Positions 49,665 to 61,500 of a DNA stretch of 64,000 bases are shown one piece after another. Numbering within the stretch: the first letter of the stretch is position 1; every line of letters starts with the position of its first letter. A program made the translations under genes and the position numbers. Source of the stretch: Huiozyma naganishii CBS 8797 (Eukaryota; Ascomycota; Saccharomycetes; Saccharomycetales; Saccharomycetaceae); contig NC_035926.1 in NCBI RefSeq assembly GCF_000348985.1, positions 744,001 to 808,000 on the forward strand, written 5' to 3'. The notes below the pieces were generated by a model. It saw only the letters and a list, made by a program, of their open reading frames with translations. It did no database searches and had not been told where the DNA came from.

Positions 49665-50825
49665 ATGGCGGGGCTGAGGACTTTTGATGCTTTCCGTATG
49701 TGAATTGCTTGTTGTGTTGTTCATCAACACTGTCTCTCCATTCAATATTCTTTTACTAACAGACAATATATGAATATATTAACAGCCAAAACGGAGGAAC
49801 AGTATAAGCAGAAGTCGTCTAAGGGGGGACTGACATCCATCCTAACGTATCTGTTTCTGATATTTATTGCCTATAGTGAGTTTGGGAGTTATTTTGGAGG
49901 GTACCTTGATCAGCAGTACATCGTTGACTCTGAATTGCGAGAAGATGTAGAGCTGAACTTGGATGTTTTTGTTCACATGCCGTGCGATTTTATCCATGTA
50001 AATGTGAGAGACTCCACGTTTGACCGGAAGATTGTTTCTGAGGAACTGAAGTTTGAAGACATGCCCTTCTTTATACCTTACGACACCAAAGTGAATGATA
50101 TTCCAGAGATAATTACTCCAGAAATGGATGAAATTCTCGGTGAGGCTATCCCAGCAAGTTTTAGAGAAAAGGTGGATATGAGACTGTACTACGACGAGAA
50201 TGACCCCGACACTCATCACCATCTGCCAGAATTCAACGGCTGTCATATTTTTGGGTCTATCCCTGTCAATCGTGTTAGAGGTGAGTTCCAAATCACTGCT
50301 AAGGGATTAGGCTATAGAGATATGAATGCTGCCCCCAAGGAAAAGATAAACTTTGCGCATGTGATAAACGAGTGGTCATTTGGTGACTTTTATCCATATA
50401 TCGATAATCCTTTGGACGCCACCGCGAAGTTTGATAAAGATGACCCTCTTACCGCCTTCGTGTACTATCTTTCAGTGGTTCCCACCATCTATCAAAAGCT
50501 TGGTGCTGAAGTTGATACCAACCAGTATTCTGTCAGTGAGTACCGTTTCAATAGTACTGATAAGACTTTCAGAGACACTGGGTACGTTCCTGGCATCTTT
50601 TTTAGATATAATTTTGAAAGTTTGTCCATTGTGATGACCGATAGGAGGTTGTCTTTTCTGCAGTTTATTGTTAGACTTGTTGCCATCATGTCGTTTGCCG
50701 TATACATTGCTTCATGGATATTCATTTTAACAGATACTCTATTGGTATATTTTATGGGACCAAAATGGTCATTGCGTTACCAGCCTGAAGTTCAATCCCA
50801 CGGTATATTAGAGGGCAAAAGATAG
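49665..50825 (+). CDS. ERV41: Erv41, COPII vesicle cargo-retrieval protein, intron-containing
   Basis: Forms a complex with Erv46 that cycles between ER and Golgi and retrieves ER residents. Exon 1 49665-49695 (MAGLRTFDAF plus one base), intron 49696-49785 (90 bases; 5' GTATGT, branch TACTAAC 49754-49760, 3' TTAACAG), exon 2 49786-50825: 356 residues (352 in S. cerevisiae). The join restores FDAFPKTEEQY. Membrane segments at about 25-43 and 310-333 flank a lumenal domain with FIPYDTKVNDIPEIITPEMDEILGEAIP, HVFGSIPVNRV-like GCHIFGSIPVNRV and NHVINE-type HVINEWSFGDFYPYIDNPLD. S. cerevisiae ERV41 has its intron at the same place. Confidence 0.97.
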
Positions 50826-50897
50826 CATATTTAGTTGGAGTAGGGTCTTCAATATCTTACTATATGTAGGTAAATACATACATAGAATTATTAAAGT

Positions 50898-52277
50898 TTA
50901 TGCATCCTGGGTCCCGGGCATACCTTCAAATAATTTGCCGTAACATGGCGACCTCAGGTTCCTGAAATGCTCGTAGCAGTCATCGACATACAAAGATAAC
51001 CCGCATAAATAACAGAACAAAGATCCACAAACTTCACACTTCATTCTGTTACAACCCTCACTCCTCTGTACCACTAGTCTACAATTTGGACATCTTTGAA
51101 GATCAGAGCCTTCCTCCTGAATTGCCAACTCCAAAAGTTTATCTGCTGTGTACTCGCTAGAGGCCAACTCGAGTATTCGTTTCCCAAACTGGATTTCAAG
51201 TTCCTTTTTTCTCTGATCCGTCAACTCTTTGTCCAAATACTCCTCCAAAGTTTCAGATGCAATCAAAACCTTCCTTCCACATGCATTATTGTAACCATGC
51301 CACGAATGGAGGCAGTCGAAGCAAAATGTAAAATCACACTGAGTACAATTCATTAGTACATCATCCAAATCATTCTTAATGCACCACTTACCGCATCTCG
51401 GACAGGTGGTGCATGCATATGGAGAATATTTGGACAGTTTCGTAGCATTCTGAGCAAAAAACAAAGCTTCGTATCGTTTACAGACTTCATCCGTTAATAT
51501 TCCATCGAAAAAATCAAAGGGGATTGCCGGAGTAAATAACGCTCGTTTTAGCTGCGAGAAACTCTGAAAGTTCGATAGATCTAGATCGTCAAATTTACAT
51601 TCTGGGCATCTCACATTGGTAATCCTCCCTTCATCAATCATTGTAGTGTAGTAATTTTTTGTACAAGCGACGCAGAGGAAGTGGGATTTACTTGAACACG
51701 GAAATTTAATCATTTTGTCTCCCTTCTGGGTTTCCATACAAATACAGCAGTGGAAGTTCGTCTTACTTCTTTCCTCCTCATCAAGAACGTTGAGGAGTTC
51801 TTTATAGTTATCATATTCTTCTTTGGTTTGGCACTTTCTTTCATTATTTGGAAACAGCAGGCACCCACAATCATTCAGGAGAAACCCAAATATAAGCATC
51901 AGAAGAGGTGTGTCTATATCAAAACTTTCATTACTTGGATCAGTCAGATGGCCAAACTCGTGTCGTATCGCATGAAGTATTTCCGATTTGTCCTCCTCCC
52001 CCATCCAAGGAGATTCAAGTTCAAGACTAATTCCATTCAGTAAATTAGGATATTTCTCCAAGGGACATATTTTGAACTTTAAAACATTATTGGGAAGCTT
52101 CTCCAGTTTCACATCGGGCTCATTATTATATGTAACGCGAACGTCTTCTTGTCCCGATTGAATATTGAAAGGCAAAGTACCTGTTAGAGTCTTATTTTCT
52201 TGCAAAGTTTGGAGTTCCGGGTACATATCAACTAGGATTTCGAGGTCCCTTTCTAGTCGTAAGTTATGAGATGACAT
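50898..52277 (-). CDS. ITT1: Itt1, RING-between-RING ubiquitin ligase-like protein
   Basis: RBR-type protein; the S. cerevisiae homologue binds translation release factors eRF1/eRF3 and modulates termination. 459 residues (464 in S. cerevisiae). An N-terminal RWD-like domain (about 1-125) is followed by RING1 (about 178-230, CCICME...CSSKSHFLC..C...CPEC), the IBR (about 295-345, CPRCGKWC...CTQCDFTFCFDC), and RING2 (about 398-435, CPNCRLVVQRSEGCNRMKC...CGSLFCYLC). The Cys after GCNRM is placed to act as the catalytic thioester residue of RBR ligases. Position equals YML068W. Confidence 0.95.
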   Translation of the reverse strand: MSSHNLRLERDLEILVDMYPELQTLQENKTLTGTLPFNIQSGQEDVRVTYNNEPDVKLEKLPNNVLKFKICPLEKYPNLLNGISLELESPWMGEEDKSEILHAIRHEFGHLTDPSNESFDIDTPLLMLIFGFLLNDCGCLLFPNNERKCQTKEEYDNYKELLNVLDEEERSKTNFHCCICMETQKGDKMIKFPCSSKSHFLCVACTKNYYTTMIDEGRITNVRCPECKFDDLDLSNFQSFSQLKRALFTPAIPFDFFDGILTDEVCKRYEALFFAQNATKLSKYSPYACTTCPRCGKWCIKNDLDDVLMNCTQCDFTFCFDCLHSWHGYNNACGRKVLIASETLEEYLDKELTDQRKKELEIQFGKRILELASSEYTADKLLELAIQEEGSDLQRCPNCRLVVQRSEGCNRMKCEVCGSLFCYLCGLSLYVDDCYEHFRNLRSPCYGKLFEGMPGTQDA

Positions 52278-53001
52278 CTAGAAGCACAACCGGTACTGTA
52301 GTGTTTGATGTCATGCTATGACACCTTGGTGATCTACTACTGAAAAGCTTCCAAGATAAAGTTACCATTTTGAATAAAATTTTATTTATTAGATTCAACT
52401 TTTCCAACATTTTTCTTTCATTGCCAAATGTTAAGTTGTAATACCTCTTTCGAATTCATACTACTTTCAGAACTAGATAGGGATGTAATTAAAGAATGTG
52501 TATAAAAACTGTCTTATATTCTTATTCATGCGGTATGTGTACTTATACGAACTATATCAGTTGTAGTTACGTGTTTGAGCATTCGTAATTGGGGGGTTTA
52601 GCATTCAGAGATGTTCTTGAAAGATGTCGAAGCTGACGCTTTGCACTTTATATACGTTCCAGAGCACGTCAATGCCCAGATGTTCTCTTTAGAATTCGGT
52701 CCTGTCTCTTTTACCGAACTATATTTCATATGGTATTGAGTCATGCGCCCATTACAAGGAGATATTCACGATTTATCCTTGCACAAAAGTTACAATATCG
52801 ACTTGCAAAATAACACGTTCAATGTGAAGAAGAAGGAATAGTTACTTGATAACGTTTTACCTTACAGATTTAGCCAAAAACTGCTGAGCATGACTTAAGT
52901 AAAGAGGTCCACAGGTTGAAAGTATAACTTAAACTACCGATATATCAAGTACCACTTATAAAATTTCCAAAAAGAAACCAAATACTGCACGGTACTGACA
53001 A
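52278..53001. other. ITT1-POB3 intergenic region holding a relic
   Basis: About 720 bases between the ITT1 start and the POB3 stop, much longer than needed. It contains the unidentified relic at 52430-52850 and AT-rich flanks. Confidence 0.5.
52430..52850 (+). pseudogene. Unidentified relic, copy B (related to 1549-1830)
   Basis: Translating across several frames gives protein-like pieces broken by stops: SFEFILLSELDRDVIKECV, YTNYISC, SEMFLKDVEADALHFIYV followed by PEHVNAQMFSLEFG, then a piece ending NNTFNVKKKE. The middle pieces match copy A near 1583-1680. I do not recognise the family. A decayed copy of an unknown gene or element is the best reading. Confidence 0.4.
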
Positions 53002-54636
53002 TCATTCGGTTTTAGGTTTTTTGGAGGGTCTGTTACTTCCGTCGCCGGAAAGTTCAGCGTCATCGCCGTCGTCGCTCATAGAGGCATCCGAGTTGAATTC
53101 CTCTGCGACGTCATCATCTTCACCACCAGAACTCACGTGGAAATCTTCATCAACCGATTCATCGTCCTCGCCGGCAGACCCCATATTAATATCACCGTCC
53201 TCGTCGCTGTCCGATCCCAATGCAGTCTGTAGCCTTTCCTGTGCTTCCTTCTCCTCATTCTTTACTCTCAATCCCTTTGATTTCAAGAACTGTTCCAATA
53301 ACTGTTGCTCCTCTTTGCTAATGTTACCAAACGTGGTCGAACCTCTATTCATACGTAGCACCACCTCCAGATCAAAAGTTCTTGCCGATGTAGACGTCTG
53401 ACCAGCTCTAGAGATGTTCACTGAGCTGACATCTGAGAACGGGATATATAGGGTTGGTTTTGTCAAAAAGAAGAAGGCGTTATCCAACGGATACAGGTAG
53501 CCCTCATTTGCCTTGTAGGAACACGAAACTGCACACTGTTCATATTTGGATTTATATTCACCTGGAATGATGACCCTGCGGTCCGTGAGTCCCTTCAAGA
53601 CGTGACTGATCACGATATGGGTCTTTGCGTCGTAATGTTTCTTCAACTTGTCCTTGTAATGTGCCTCGTACTCATCATCATCAATGTTTAACTGTACCTC
53701 AGTTTCCTCCTCGTTTTGGAACTGGAGCACCAAAAATGGGTACGAGGTTTGACCTTGACGCAATGGTGGATCGATGGCAAGGACAAGCAAGTGATGGATG
53801 TCATCTGCCTTGGGCAAAGAAACGATTCTTTGAATTTGACGGTATTGTAGTTTGTACTCGTACGTCTTACCTCTCAATCTTATAGTGTCCTTGTAAATGT
53901 CGACATCATAACGGCCTCTAGGTGTTGCAAAGAAGATGTCCTGGAAGGAAACAATGACATCCCCTGCTGTTTCACCTATGTCGGCCCTCTCCCTCAACTC
54001 CTCGTAAAAGGATTCAGCTACAGTCTTCTCAGTAGGAGTCTGCGAGTCACCTTCCGCTGCCGCGGGGATGGAACCATCCGTCTCGTTGTCTGCAATAACA
54101 CCTGGAATATAGAATCTCATTTCCACAAGCTCATCCCCAGCAGGTTGATAGTTCTCATCTTGTAGGTTGAATTCAATACCAACCTCGTTTTTGGCAGTCA
54201 GATTGGTGTTGTTAATCCTGGAGTATGGGATTTCAAAGGTTGGTTTCCCATTCAGAGCAAATACCAGTTCATTCCTGGCAAGGTCTGTCTTCCCCCAGTT
54301 CCACCCTCTAAGTGAGTGCTCCTTATGTTCCAATTGGATGTTGAACCTCCGGTGGAAATCACCTTTGACCAAGTTGAAATCTTCCGGCGTGAACCCGTCC
54401 AGTTGCAAAACACCCTGATTTTTTGTGTTGATCTTCAATTCGTAGCCTCTCGCGCCCCTGCTCCACTGGATAGCGGACAACTCTGTGGCTGGCAACAGGA
54501 ATGGCTGTCTCAACTGGGCAGCAGCAGCGGAACCACCACTAGTCGCCGGTTTCCAACCGAGACCGGAATCTGCAATACGGAACCTACCACCAAACTTAGA
54601 CTGGTTCAGATAAATACGATCAAAGTCGGTGCTCAT
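53002..54636 (-). CDS. POB3: Pob3, FACT histone chaperone subunit
   Basis: SSRP1-family partner of Spt16 in FACT, which reorganises nucleosomes in transcription and replication. ATG at 54636 gives 544 residues (552 in S. cerevisiae); the frame to 54645 would need GTG. Begins MSTDFDRIYLNQSKFGGRFR, nearly as in S. cerevisiae. The N-terminal dimerisation domain (1-110, GWNWGKTDLARNELVF) is followed by PH-type domains (about 230-475, EDIFFATPRGRYDVDIY-like and PYPFLVLQF-like segments). An acidic tail (about 480-530) and a basic end SNRPSKKPKTE close it. No HMG box, as usual in fungi. Confidence 0.97.
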   Translation of the reverse strand: MSTDFDRIYLNQSKFGGRFRIADSGLGWKPATSGGSAAAAQLRQPFLLPATELSAIQWSRGARGYELKINTKNQGVLQLDGFTPEDFNLVKGDFHRRFNIQLEHKEHSLRGWNWGKTDLARNELVFALNGKPTFEIPYSRINNTNLTAKNEVGIEFNLQDENYQPAGDELVEMRFYIPGVIADNETDGSIPAAAEGDSQTPTEKTVAESFYEELRERADIGETAGDVIVSFQDIFFATPRGRYDVDIYKDTIRLRGKTYEYKLQYRQIQRIVSLPKADDIHHLLVLAIDPPLRQGQTSYPFLVLQFQNEEETEVQLNIDDDEYEAHYKDKLKKHYDAKTHIVISHVLKGLTDRRVIIPGEYKSKYEQCAVSCSYKANEGYLYPLDNAFFFLTKPTLYIPFSDVSSVNISRAGQTSTSARTFDLEVVLRMNRGSTTFGNISKEEQQLLEQFLKSKGLRVKNEEKEAQERLQTALGSDSDEDGDINMGSAGEDDESVDEDFHVSSGGEDDDVAEEFNSDASMSDDGDDAELSGDGSNRPSKKPKTE

Positions 54637-54841
54637 ACTGTCCACGGTTTGCCCAGGTCAACACTAGAAGTGGATACACAACTGAGTATCAAATGACAAG
54701 TGACGGGAATAGCAACATCTCCTCTAACATCAAAGAAAAAAAATATTATATGTCTATTCAATGTATGTAGTTGATGCACCAAGATGTACTTTTCCGGAAA
54801 CGTTGCTGGCAGACACGTGGTGTTGACCACCCTACTGCCTC

Positions 54842-56596
54842 TTACATAGCCTGTTCGATACCACGTAGGAATGCAACAAGACCTACGGCACCTGGGTCCT
54901 CTACGTTGGCAGAGTCGCCGACGTAGGAGGCCCTACCAAATTTGGCAGAGAAAGTGGCAGTCGACTTGGCACCCTTGTCGGCGGCATCCACCGCTTTGTG
55001 GAAGTCCCTAGAGGCGGCAAACTCCTTGACAAACGGTTCCAATGCATCCACCATTGTGGATGAACCCTTCCTTGCCCTCGTGTACTTGTACAAAGTCTCC
55101 AGCGATGTCTGCAGTGCAGCGGCAACTGTTTCCTTCGTGACAGGGTCATCCTTTGCCTTCAACAAGCTTATTAACCCATGGGAGAAACCGGAAACTAGGA
55201 TGGAGTACAGCCCACCAGAAGTCCCACCCATGGCTTTCTCGATGTTTTCTGAAATTTGAGACACGGTCTCAGAAAGAGTGGAGCCCGCAAAGTTGGGCAA
55301 ATCCTCGGTGATCCCCTTGACACCGGCGACCAGAGTGTACCCACAGTCACCATCACCAACTTGTGTGTCCAAGGAGGTGATATGGGGTTCGCACTTGATG
55401 ACCTCCTTAGCACCTGCTTGCATCCAGCGGGAGAGTTGGTCAAAATCGTAGGAGCCTACAGCTTTCACTTGAGTCTTTGTTTGCAGTAGATCACGGTTAA
55501 CCTTTGGAGGGTCCCTTGGTTCAAAAACACCAATTGGCCAACCAGGCGCATCTGTGCGTAGATTAACCAATGATTCAATATCGGTGACGCCTGGGAATTT
55601 CTGTTGCAGGGTCTTGTTCGCCCGGGACAAATTCAAGAGAGTGATGCTAAACCCGTTACCGTTGAATGCAGTCATCACGGTCCCTGCAATGACTTTCTTT
55701 GGGGTAATCCCGTGGTGCTTCTCCAAGAGGTCAACTGAAATAGCCGTAATCGAGGATATGATGAAATTGGAGACACCACCCAGATTATTCACCAACAGAA
55801 GAACTTCGTCGTTCTTGTCGAAGGGCACAAATGCTCTGTCGGCGTCGTTGGGGTCCAACAACTTGGGCAACATGTAGTTGCAAATCAGGTCCTCCGTGGC
55901 TGGAATCGGCTCCAAAGTTTGCACACCTGGTTCATTGTGGATACCCATTCCAAGTTCCATCTGATTGTTGTTCAATTCAGTCTCAAACTTCCTTCCAGGC
56001 ACTTTGCAGTGGTCGAGGGAGGCACCGATGGTCACCAGATTATCAGTGACCAATTGGGCCACCTGTGCTGTTCCTTGAAGTCCGTGTTCAGCAGAATGCA
56101 GTTGGGCAAACGCACCAGTAATTTTGTGGACAAGGACAGTCCCAGCAAGCGCTCTGCGACCAACCATGGCACCTTTCTCCCTACCGACGGCGACATCGTC
56201 CCCTACAGTGACCACTTGGCAATCTATCCCCAAAGAGCGGGCTCTCTCCGCGGACAGACCAAAGTGCAGCACGTCCCCAGTGTAGTTCTTCACAATCAGA
56301 AGGACACCCTTGTTCGAATTCGCCTCGGCAAGAACTTCAATCCCCTTCAAGATTTGCCCCGTGCTTGGACTTGCAAAGATATCACCACAGACAGCACCGG
56401 TAAGCATCCCGTTGCCCACGAACCCGGCATGTGTTGGCTCATGACCGGATCCACCACCAGCAAGCAGTGCAACCGCATTGGGGTCACTGCTACGGTAGAG
56501 GACCCTTTCTTCAGGGAGTAACCGCAACTGAGGGTTCGCCAAAGCAAACCCTCTCAAGGCGGTACCAATTGGATCTGTAACTTCAAAGGACTTCAT
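54842..56596 (-). CDS. DAK1: Dihydroxyacetone kinase
   Basis: ATP-dependent kinase making DHAP from dihydroxyacetone, used in detoxification and glycerol metabolism. 584 residues, the length of S. cerevisiae Dak1. The DhaK domain (1-340) has GGGSGHEPTHAGFVGNGML, VKNYTGDVLHFG, GREKGAMVGRRALAGT, GMGIHNEPGV and VLLLVNNLGGVS. The DhaL domain (about 380-580) has the ATP/Mg site DTQVGDGDCG, GGTSGGLYS and ARKGSSTMVDAL. The C-terminal DPGAVGLVAFLRG is normal. Divergent from COG8, as in S. cerevisiae YML070W. Confidence 0.97.
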   Translation of the reverse strand: MKSFEVTDPIGTALRGFALANPQLRLLPEERVLYRSSDPNAVALLAGGGSGHEPTHAGFVGNGMLTGAVCGDIFASPSTGQILKGIEVLAEANSNKGVLLIVKNYTGDVLHFGLSAERARSLGIDCQVVTVGDDVAVGREKGAMVGRRALAGTVLVHKITGAFAQLHSAEHGLQGTAQVAQLVTDNLVTIGASLDHCKVPGRKFETELNNNQMELGMGIHNEPGVQTLEPIPATEDLICNYMLPKLLDPNDADRAFVPFDKNDEVLLLVNNLGGVSNFIISSITAISVDLLEKHHGITPKKVIAGTVMTAFNGNGFSITLLNLSRANKTLQQKFPGVTDIESLVNLRTDAPGWPIGVFEPRDPPKVNRDLLQTKTQVKAVGSYDFDQLSRWMQAGAKEVIKCEPHITSLDTQVGDGDCGYTLVAGVKGITEDLPNFAGSTLSETVSQISENIEKAMGGTSGGLYSILVSGFSHGLISLLKAKDDPVTKETVAAALQTSLETLYKYTRARKGSSTMVDALEPFVKEFAASRDFHKAVDAADKGAKSTATFSAKFGRASYVGDSANVEDPGAVGLVAFLRGIEQAM

Positions 56597-56784
56597 ACTC
56601 TATTTGCTCTGCACTCTGCGTCTATACACTATTGTGTGACCAGGTTTTGTTTTCCGACACCACCCTCGTTAAACCATGTTAAGTGAGATGCGTTTCTTAT
56701 ATATAATAACGAGTCTTTCGAGAACCGTACGTTGTTACTTACAGAGACGGTGTGAGGAATCTGGTAAGACCCATTGGCGGAGCG

Positions 56785-58179
56785 ATGGACGTTGTATTGG
56801 ATAAGCTGAATGTTGCCACTGGCGATAGTGCAGGTCAGAGTGTCGCCCTTGCCTTTCTCGAGGAGACTTTACAATGCGAAGGCAGGGACTACGCAACGTA
56901 CTTTTCGTCCCACGCCGTGGAGGGCACTGTCGTCGAGGCCGCTTCTGAGATCCAAGCACAATTGAGCTCGTTGGAGCGAGAGTTACGTGTGATGCTTGTG
57001 CGGAATAAAGATGCTGTCTCGCGAGAGTTGTTGGGGGAGAACACCAGCGGCCGCGTGTTGGAAGACTTGCGGAAGAACCTGGATCCGCTTTGGGAACTAG
57101 ATCCCAGAGCAGTAGAGGGCTCGACTAAACAGAACCTTGCTGGTGATAGTACTTCTGCTCAGCGCGATGGACCAGACAAGCACTCCGTTGCTGGCGATGA
57201 GAACGACGAGCTGTTTGCTGGCGACGCCCGAGGAACGTCTTCTCAGAGTCACTTGGACGAGTTTCATCTAGCTGTTGAGTCGCTACGTGAACGTGTGTCT
57301 CTTAAGGAAAAGAATGATACTCATCAGGGCCATCTGATGACTATTCTAGAACATTGGGATAACATTGCCGCGCTGATGGAACTACCCTTTCTGCTAATGA
57401 CCTGCATTAGAACTGGTCACTACCAGGAGGCGATCCTGCTGTTCGGCCACACGAAGACGTTACAGATGAAATTCCCAGAGTCGTCACTTGTACAGGACAT
57501 TTGCAAGAATGTTCTGCGAGAGATCAGGGGCACGATGCTGAACGGGCTTGTGAACCTTCTGACGACGAACCTGACCGTGAACTCGATCAAGAAGATTTTG
57601 AAATACGTGGCCGTGATACCGCCGTTTGACTCGGACAGCAACAAAGGCGACAACAACTTGCTGCTCACAGTGTACCTCTCGATGCGGTACAAGTTCATCA
57701 AGAGCGAGATTGAATCGTACACACTCGACAACAGGGCGAACGAGTCCCTCCTCGAGATCACTCTCAAGAGGAAAATAGAGGTCATTAGAGAACACCTGTA
57801 CAGCTCAATAAACGTGTACACCAAGGCGTTCAACGTGAAGACGGTACCCGTGACCATCCCACTGAACGAAGAACTCACCGCCCAAGACTCACAGACAAGT
57901 GCGACCACCACCGTGTCTCACGAGACATCGCCCTTACTACTACAATTCTTGCACAACTGCACGAGCTTCCTGCTGGACGAGTTGCAGAGAGCACCTCCGC
58001 AAGCCCTCACACACTCGATCTGCCTACAGCTCGTCTACTGCTCCTTCCGCCTCGGCGACCTCAACGCCAACTACCATACGCTCTTCACGAACGAACTCTA
58101 CGAGCGCACAATATATTCCCGCGAGGACATCGCAGAAGCAATAGAGAAGCGCTCAGAACTGGCAACCCACTACAGCTAG
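56785..58179 (+). CDS. COG8: Cog8, conserved oligomeric Golgi complex subunit
   Basis: Lobe-B subunit of the COG tethering complex for retrograde intra-Golgi traffic. ATG at 56785 gives 464 residues; the frame from 56752 would need GTG. Pattern: N-terminal LAFLEETLQCEGRDYATYFSSHAVEGTV resembling S. cerevisiae LDFLQDILQSNTKDYESYFSSRAVPGSI, then Dor1-type helices (HLDEFHLAVESLRE, ILEHWDNIAALMELPFLLMTCIRTGHYQEAILLFGHT, LLQFLHNCTSFLLDELQRAPP). S. cerevisiae Cog8 has 607 residues, so this form is clearly shorter, with no sign of a frame break. Position equals YML071C. Confidence 0.92.
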   Translation: MDVVLDKLNVATGDSAGQSVALAFLEETLQCEGRDYATYFSSHAVEGTVVEAASEIQAQLSSLERELRVMLVRNKDAVSRELLGENTSGRVLEDLRKNLDPLWELDPRAVEGSTKQNLAGDSTSAQRDGPDKHSVAGDENDELFAGDARGTSSQSHLDEFHLAVESLRERVSLKEKNDTHQGHLMTILEHWDNIAALMELPFLLMTCIRTGHYQEAILLFGHTKTLQMKFPESSLVQDICKNVLREIRGTMLNGLVNLLTTNLTVNSIKKILKYVAVIPPFDSDSNKGDNNLLLTVYLSMRYKFIKSEIESYTLDNRANESLLEITLKRKIEVIREHLYSSINVYTKAFNVKTVPVTIPLNEELTAQDSQTSATTTVSHETSPLLLQFLHNCTSFLLDELQRAPPQALTHSICLQLVYCSFRLGDLNANYHTLFTNELYERTIYSREDIAEAIEKRSELATHYS

Positions 58180-58553
58180 TCACAGCTCGTCCAGGTCATC
58201 GAGGCCATCGGTCCAAGTGTCTCTGGGTTGCCTGTGTTACCCAGCCGCTGAAAATTACGTCAAAAATTGAAGCAGAAAATAAAGGATACGAACCTCTCGA
58301 GGATTAAAGGCAGCGGGGGGTGGGGTGCAAAGGTTCCGCTAAGGGGACCAGTGGCTGGAGTATATATACGTGTACATTGTGTCAGTATAGTGAACTTGAA
58401 GCACACTCTCTGATAGCAGTTCTTTACCGATACCTTTTTTGCAATCCTTTGCTGCATACTCGCGCCATATTTTATTTTTGGTTGTTTCGCTTTGCTCACT
58501 TACGTATAAATCTTAGCAGTTGCAGGGAATAACTTGGAATATACGAGGTTACA
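58180..58553 (+). promoter_or_regulatory. COG8-TCB3 intergenic, TCB3 promoter
   Basis: About 370 bases. A G-rich stretch (58309-58355) is followed by a GTATATATAC element at about 58359-58370, then T-rich leader sequence. No gene is seen. Confidence 0.45.
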
Positions 58554-61500
58554 ATGACTGCTGATAGTTATTCGCACGGGGAGCTTGCGGAAAATGTGAG
58601 TGTTTCCGCCAGTGCGGCGGAAAATGCGCTCGCAGGGTTTACCTCCGGGTCAAGCACGGTGCGAGACGACTCTACGGCGTCTCGCCGTGGAACCGCGAGC
58701 GACGCCTCGCGTCCACCACCTGTAACGCCCATTACTGTACCCGAAGTGCTCGTTGCGTCCACTGCGCGCGGTGGTAAGAAGCTGCCCGCGCCAAACAGAC
58801 AAGGTACTTTAGGTTCTGTGCCGCTGGAGGCCTTGCATCCGGACCAGTCGAAGACCGTCGATGGGAGGGAGGCTAACAGGTTTGACACGTCGATTTCAGG
58901 GCCCGGGATCTTAGATGAGATGACCGAGGAGGAGAAACAGGAAATGAGGGACTTGGTCGAGAGGGACAATGTCGAGAACCTTTTCCCCTGGAAATACGTG
59001 CTTGGGTTCCACCCATCGGGGAAAGGTTCACCTTCCATGACAAACGATTCCAGAGTGATCAAGACTTACATATTAGAGAATTTCTACAGCGACTGGTGGG
59101 TCAACATCTCGCTGATGTTGGGCACTTGCTTTTTCGCGTGGGTCTTTGCGTACATGGGACTGTCGTGGTGGTCACTGGGACTGGTGTTCACCTGCGCGGC
59201 CTCTGTGTACAGCTTGGAGTACAGGCGGTTCAACAGAAATATCAGGGATGACCTCAAGAGAGTTACCATTGACGAGACCATTTCCGGGAAAGTGGAGACA
59301 ACCCAGTGGCTGAACTCGTTCCTGTCCAAATTCTGGGTCATCTACATGCCCGTTTTGTCCGAACAAGTGAAAGATAAGGCTAACCCTATCCTAGCCGAAT
59401 CGGCTCCAGGGTACGGTATCGAGGCTTTAAGTTTGGAAGATTTTACCATGGGATCCAAGGCCCCAGCGATTAGAGGCATCAAATCGTATACTAAGAAGGG
59501 TAAAGACGTGGTGGAGATGGACTGGTCCTTCGCGTTTACCCCGAACGACGTCTCAGATATGACACAAGTGGAAATCGAAAACAAGGTCAACCCAAGGATT
59601 TCTCTAGGGGTCACCCTGGGGAAAAGTATCGTTTCCAAAACATTGTCCGTACTTGTGGAAAATATCAACGTGGCAGGGAAAATCCATGTATCCTTGAAGT
59701 TTGGCAAAGTGTTCCCCAACATCAGAATGGTATCTGTCCAGTTGATCGAACCACCACTAATTGATTTCGTTTTGAAACCACTAGGTGGGGACGCATTGGG
59801 GCTTGACGTGATGTCTTTCTTGCCTGGGCTGAAGTCCTTCGTTAAACGTATGATCGACTCCATTGCAGGTCCCATGTTATACGCACCTAACCACCTTGAC
59901 ATTGACGTCGAAGAAATTATGAGCGCAACGGCAAATGATGCGAACGGTGTAGTTGCTATCACGTTGAGCTCAGCCAGCAACTTGGTCGGTTCTACATTTA
60001 TCACAAATACTGTCGATCCGTACATAGTTTTGAAATTGGACAAACCGTTGCCGGGCTCAGACACTGAAGTTCGTACTTCAATCAAAGATGACATCAAGAA
60101 TCCAATTTGGAATGAAACAAAATACATCCTGGTCAACTCATTGGATCAGAAATTGACAATGTCCTGTTTTGACTTCAACGACGTGAGAACCGATCAATTG
60201 ATAGGGACAGTGGAATTTGACCTAAGTACGCTGTACCAATCCCCAGCCATCGAAAACACATCGTCTGACTTGAGAGTAGGGTCCAAAAGAAATGGGAGCT
60301 TGAACTATTCGATACATTTTTTCCCTGCCCTTGAAAGCAAAAAAAGTATTGAGGAGAGAAAACAGAAGGAAAAGGAAAAAATGAGGAAAAATGAGGAAAA
60401 AAATGAGGAAAACAAAGAGGATGGTGAGAAAAAGTCCGAAGAGGAATACATGGATGATGATGAAAATGAAGCTGAGCTTCCAGAGGACGAATGTGATTCT
60501 GGTATACTCAAATTCACTCTAGAAAAAATCAAAAACCTACCTGTGGCATCTGCCTTTAGCAACTCTTTGTCTCCATCTGTTGAATTATATCTGGATTCAA
60601 AGTTGATCAAAAAGTATAGAACGCTGAAACGGATTAACGAACCGGCATGGAACGAGAGTATCGAGTTTTTGGTTTTTTCCAAAGCAAACTCCAAAATGAC
60701 GTTAATTGTCTACAATGTTCGTTCTAATGGGAAAAATGAACTGTGCCGATACACCGTCAACGTGGACGACTTTTTGAATATGTTAGATGCCGGTCAAGAT
60801 ACACTAAGTGCTTCACCATCTGGGAATATTGGTATTATGGCGGCATGGAAACCTGTTAAATTGACAGGGGCTTATATCGGCAAGAGCTCATCATTAGATC
60901 CTTTGGGGTGTTTGAGAATTGACGTTGGCCAGGGTCAAGTCATGTCAACGTTGAGCGGTATTGGTGATATTGATCCTTATTTCACGGTGTCTATCAACAA
61001 GCATATCAGATATAAGTCCAGACATTATTCTGACACTATGGACCCCAAGTTCAACACAACAGTTTACCTCCCCATTGTGTCTGAAAATCAAGTACTGTCC
61101 ATTGCAATGGCCGATTATCAAAGTGTCGGGGCCGATAGAAGGATTGGTTCTATCACAATGCCGTTGTCTAAGATAATTGAGATGGACAAGAAATCATCAG
61201 AGTATTCTTGTACGTCAAAATTCGCAGGGGACAAGAAGAAATTTAATCTGCGTAACAAAAATGGTGACACTAAAGAAGATTACTTGGAGTTGGGTTTCAG
61301 CTTTATTCCAACCAAAAAAGTGTTCTCTCCCGATGAATTGGAAAAAGTGAAGGAAATGGAGAAAGAACTGAAGGAGAAAAAGGAAAAGTTTGAAAAGGAA
61401 CAAGAGGAACTGAAGAAAGAGATGCAAGTTACTCCTGCAGACTACCATATTGTGGAGATCAATGATCCCTTCGAGGAACTTGAATCCAAAATTTCTAAGA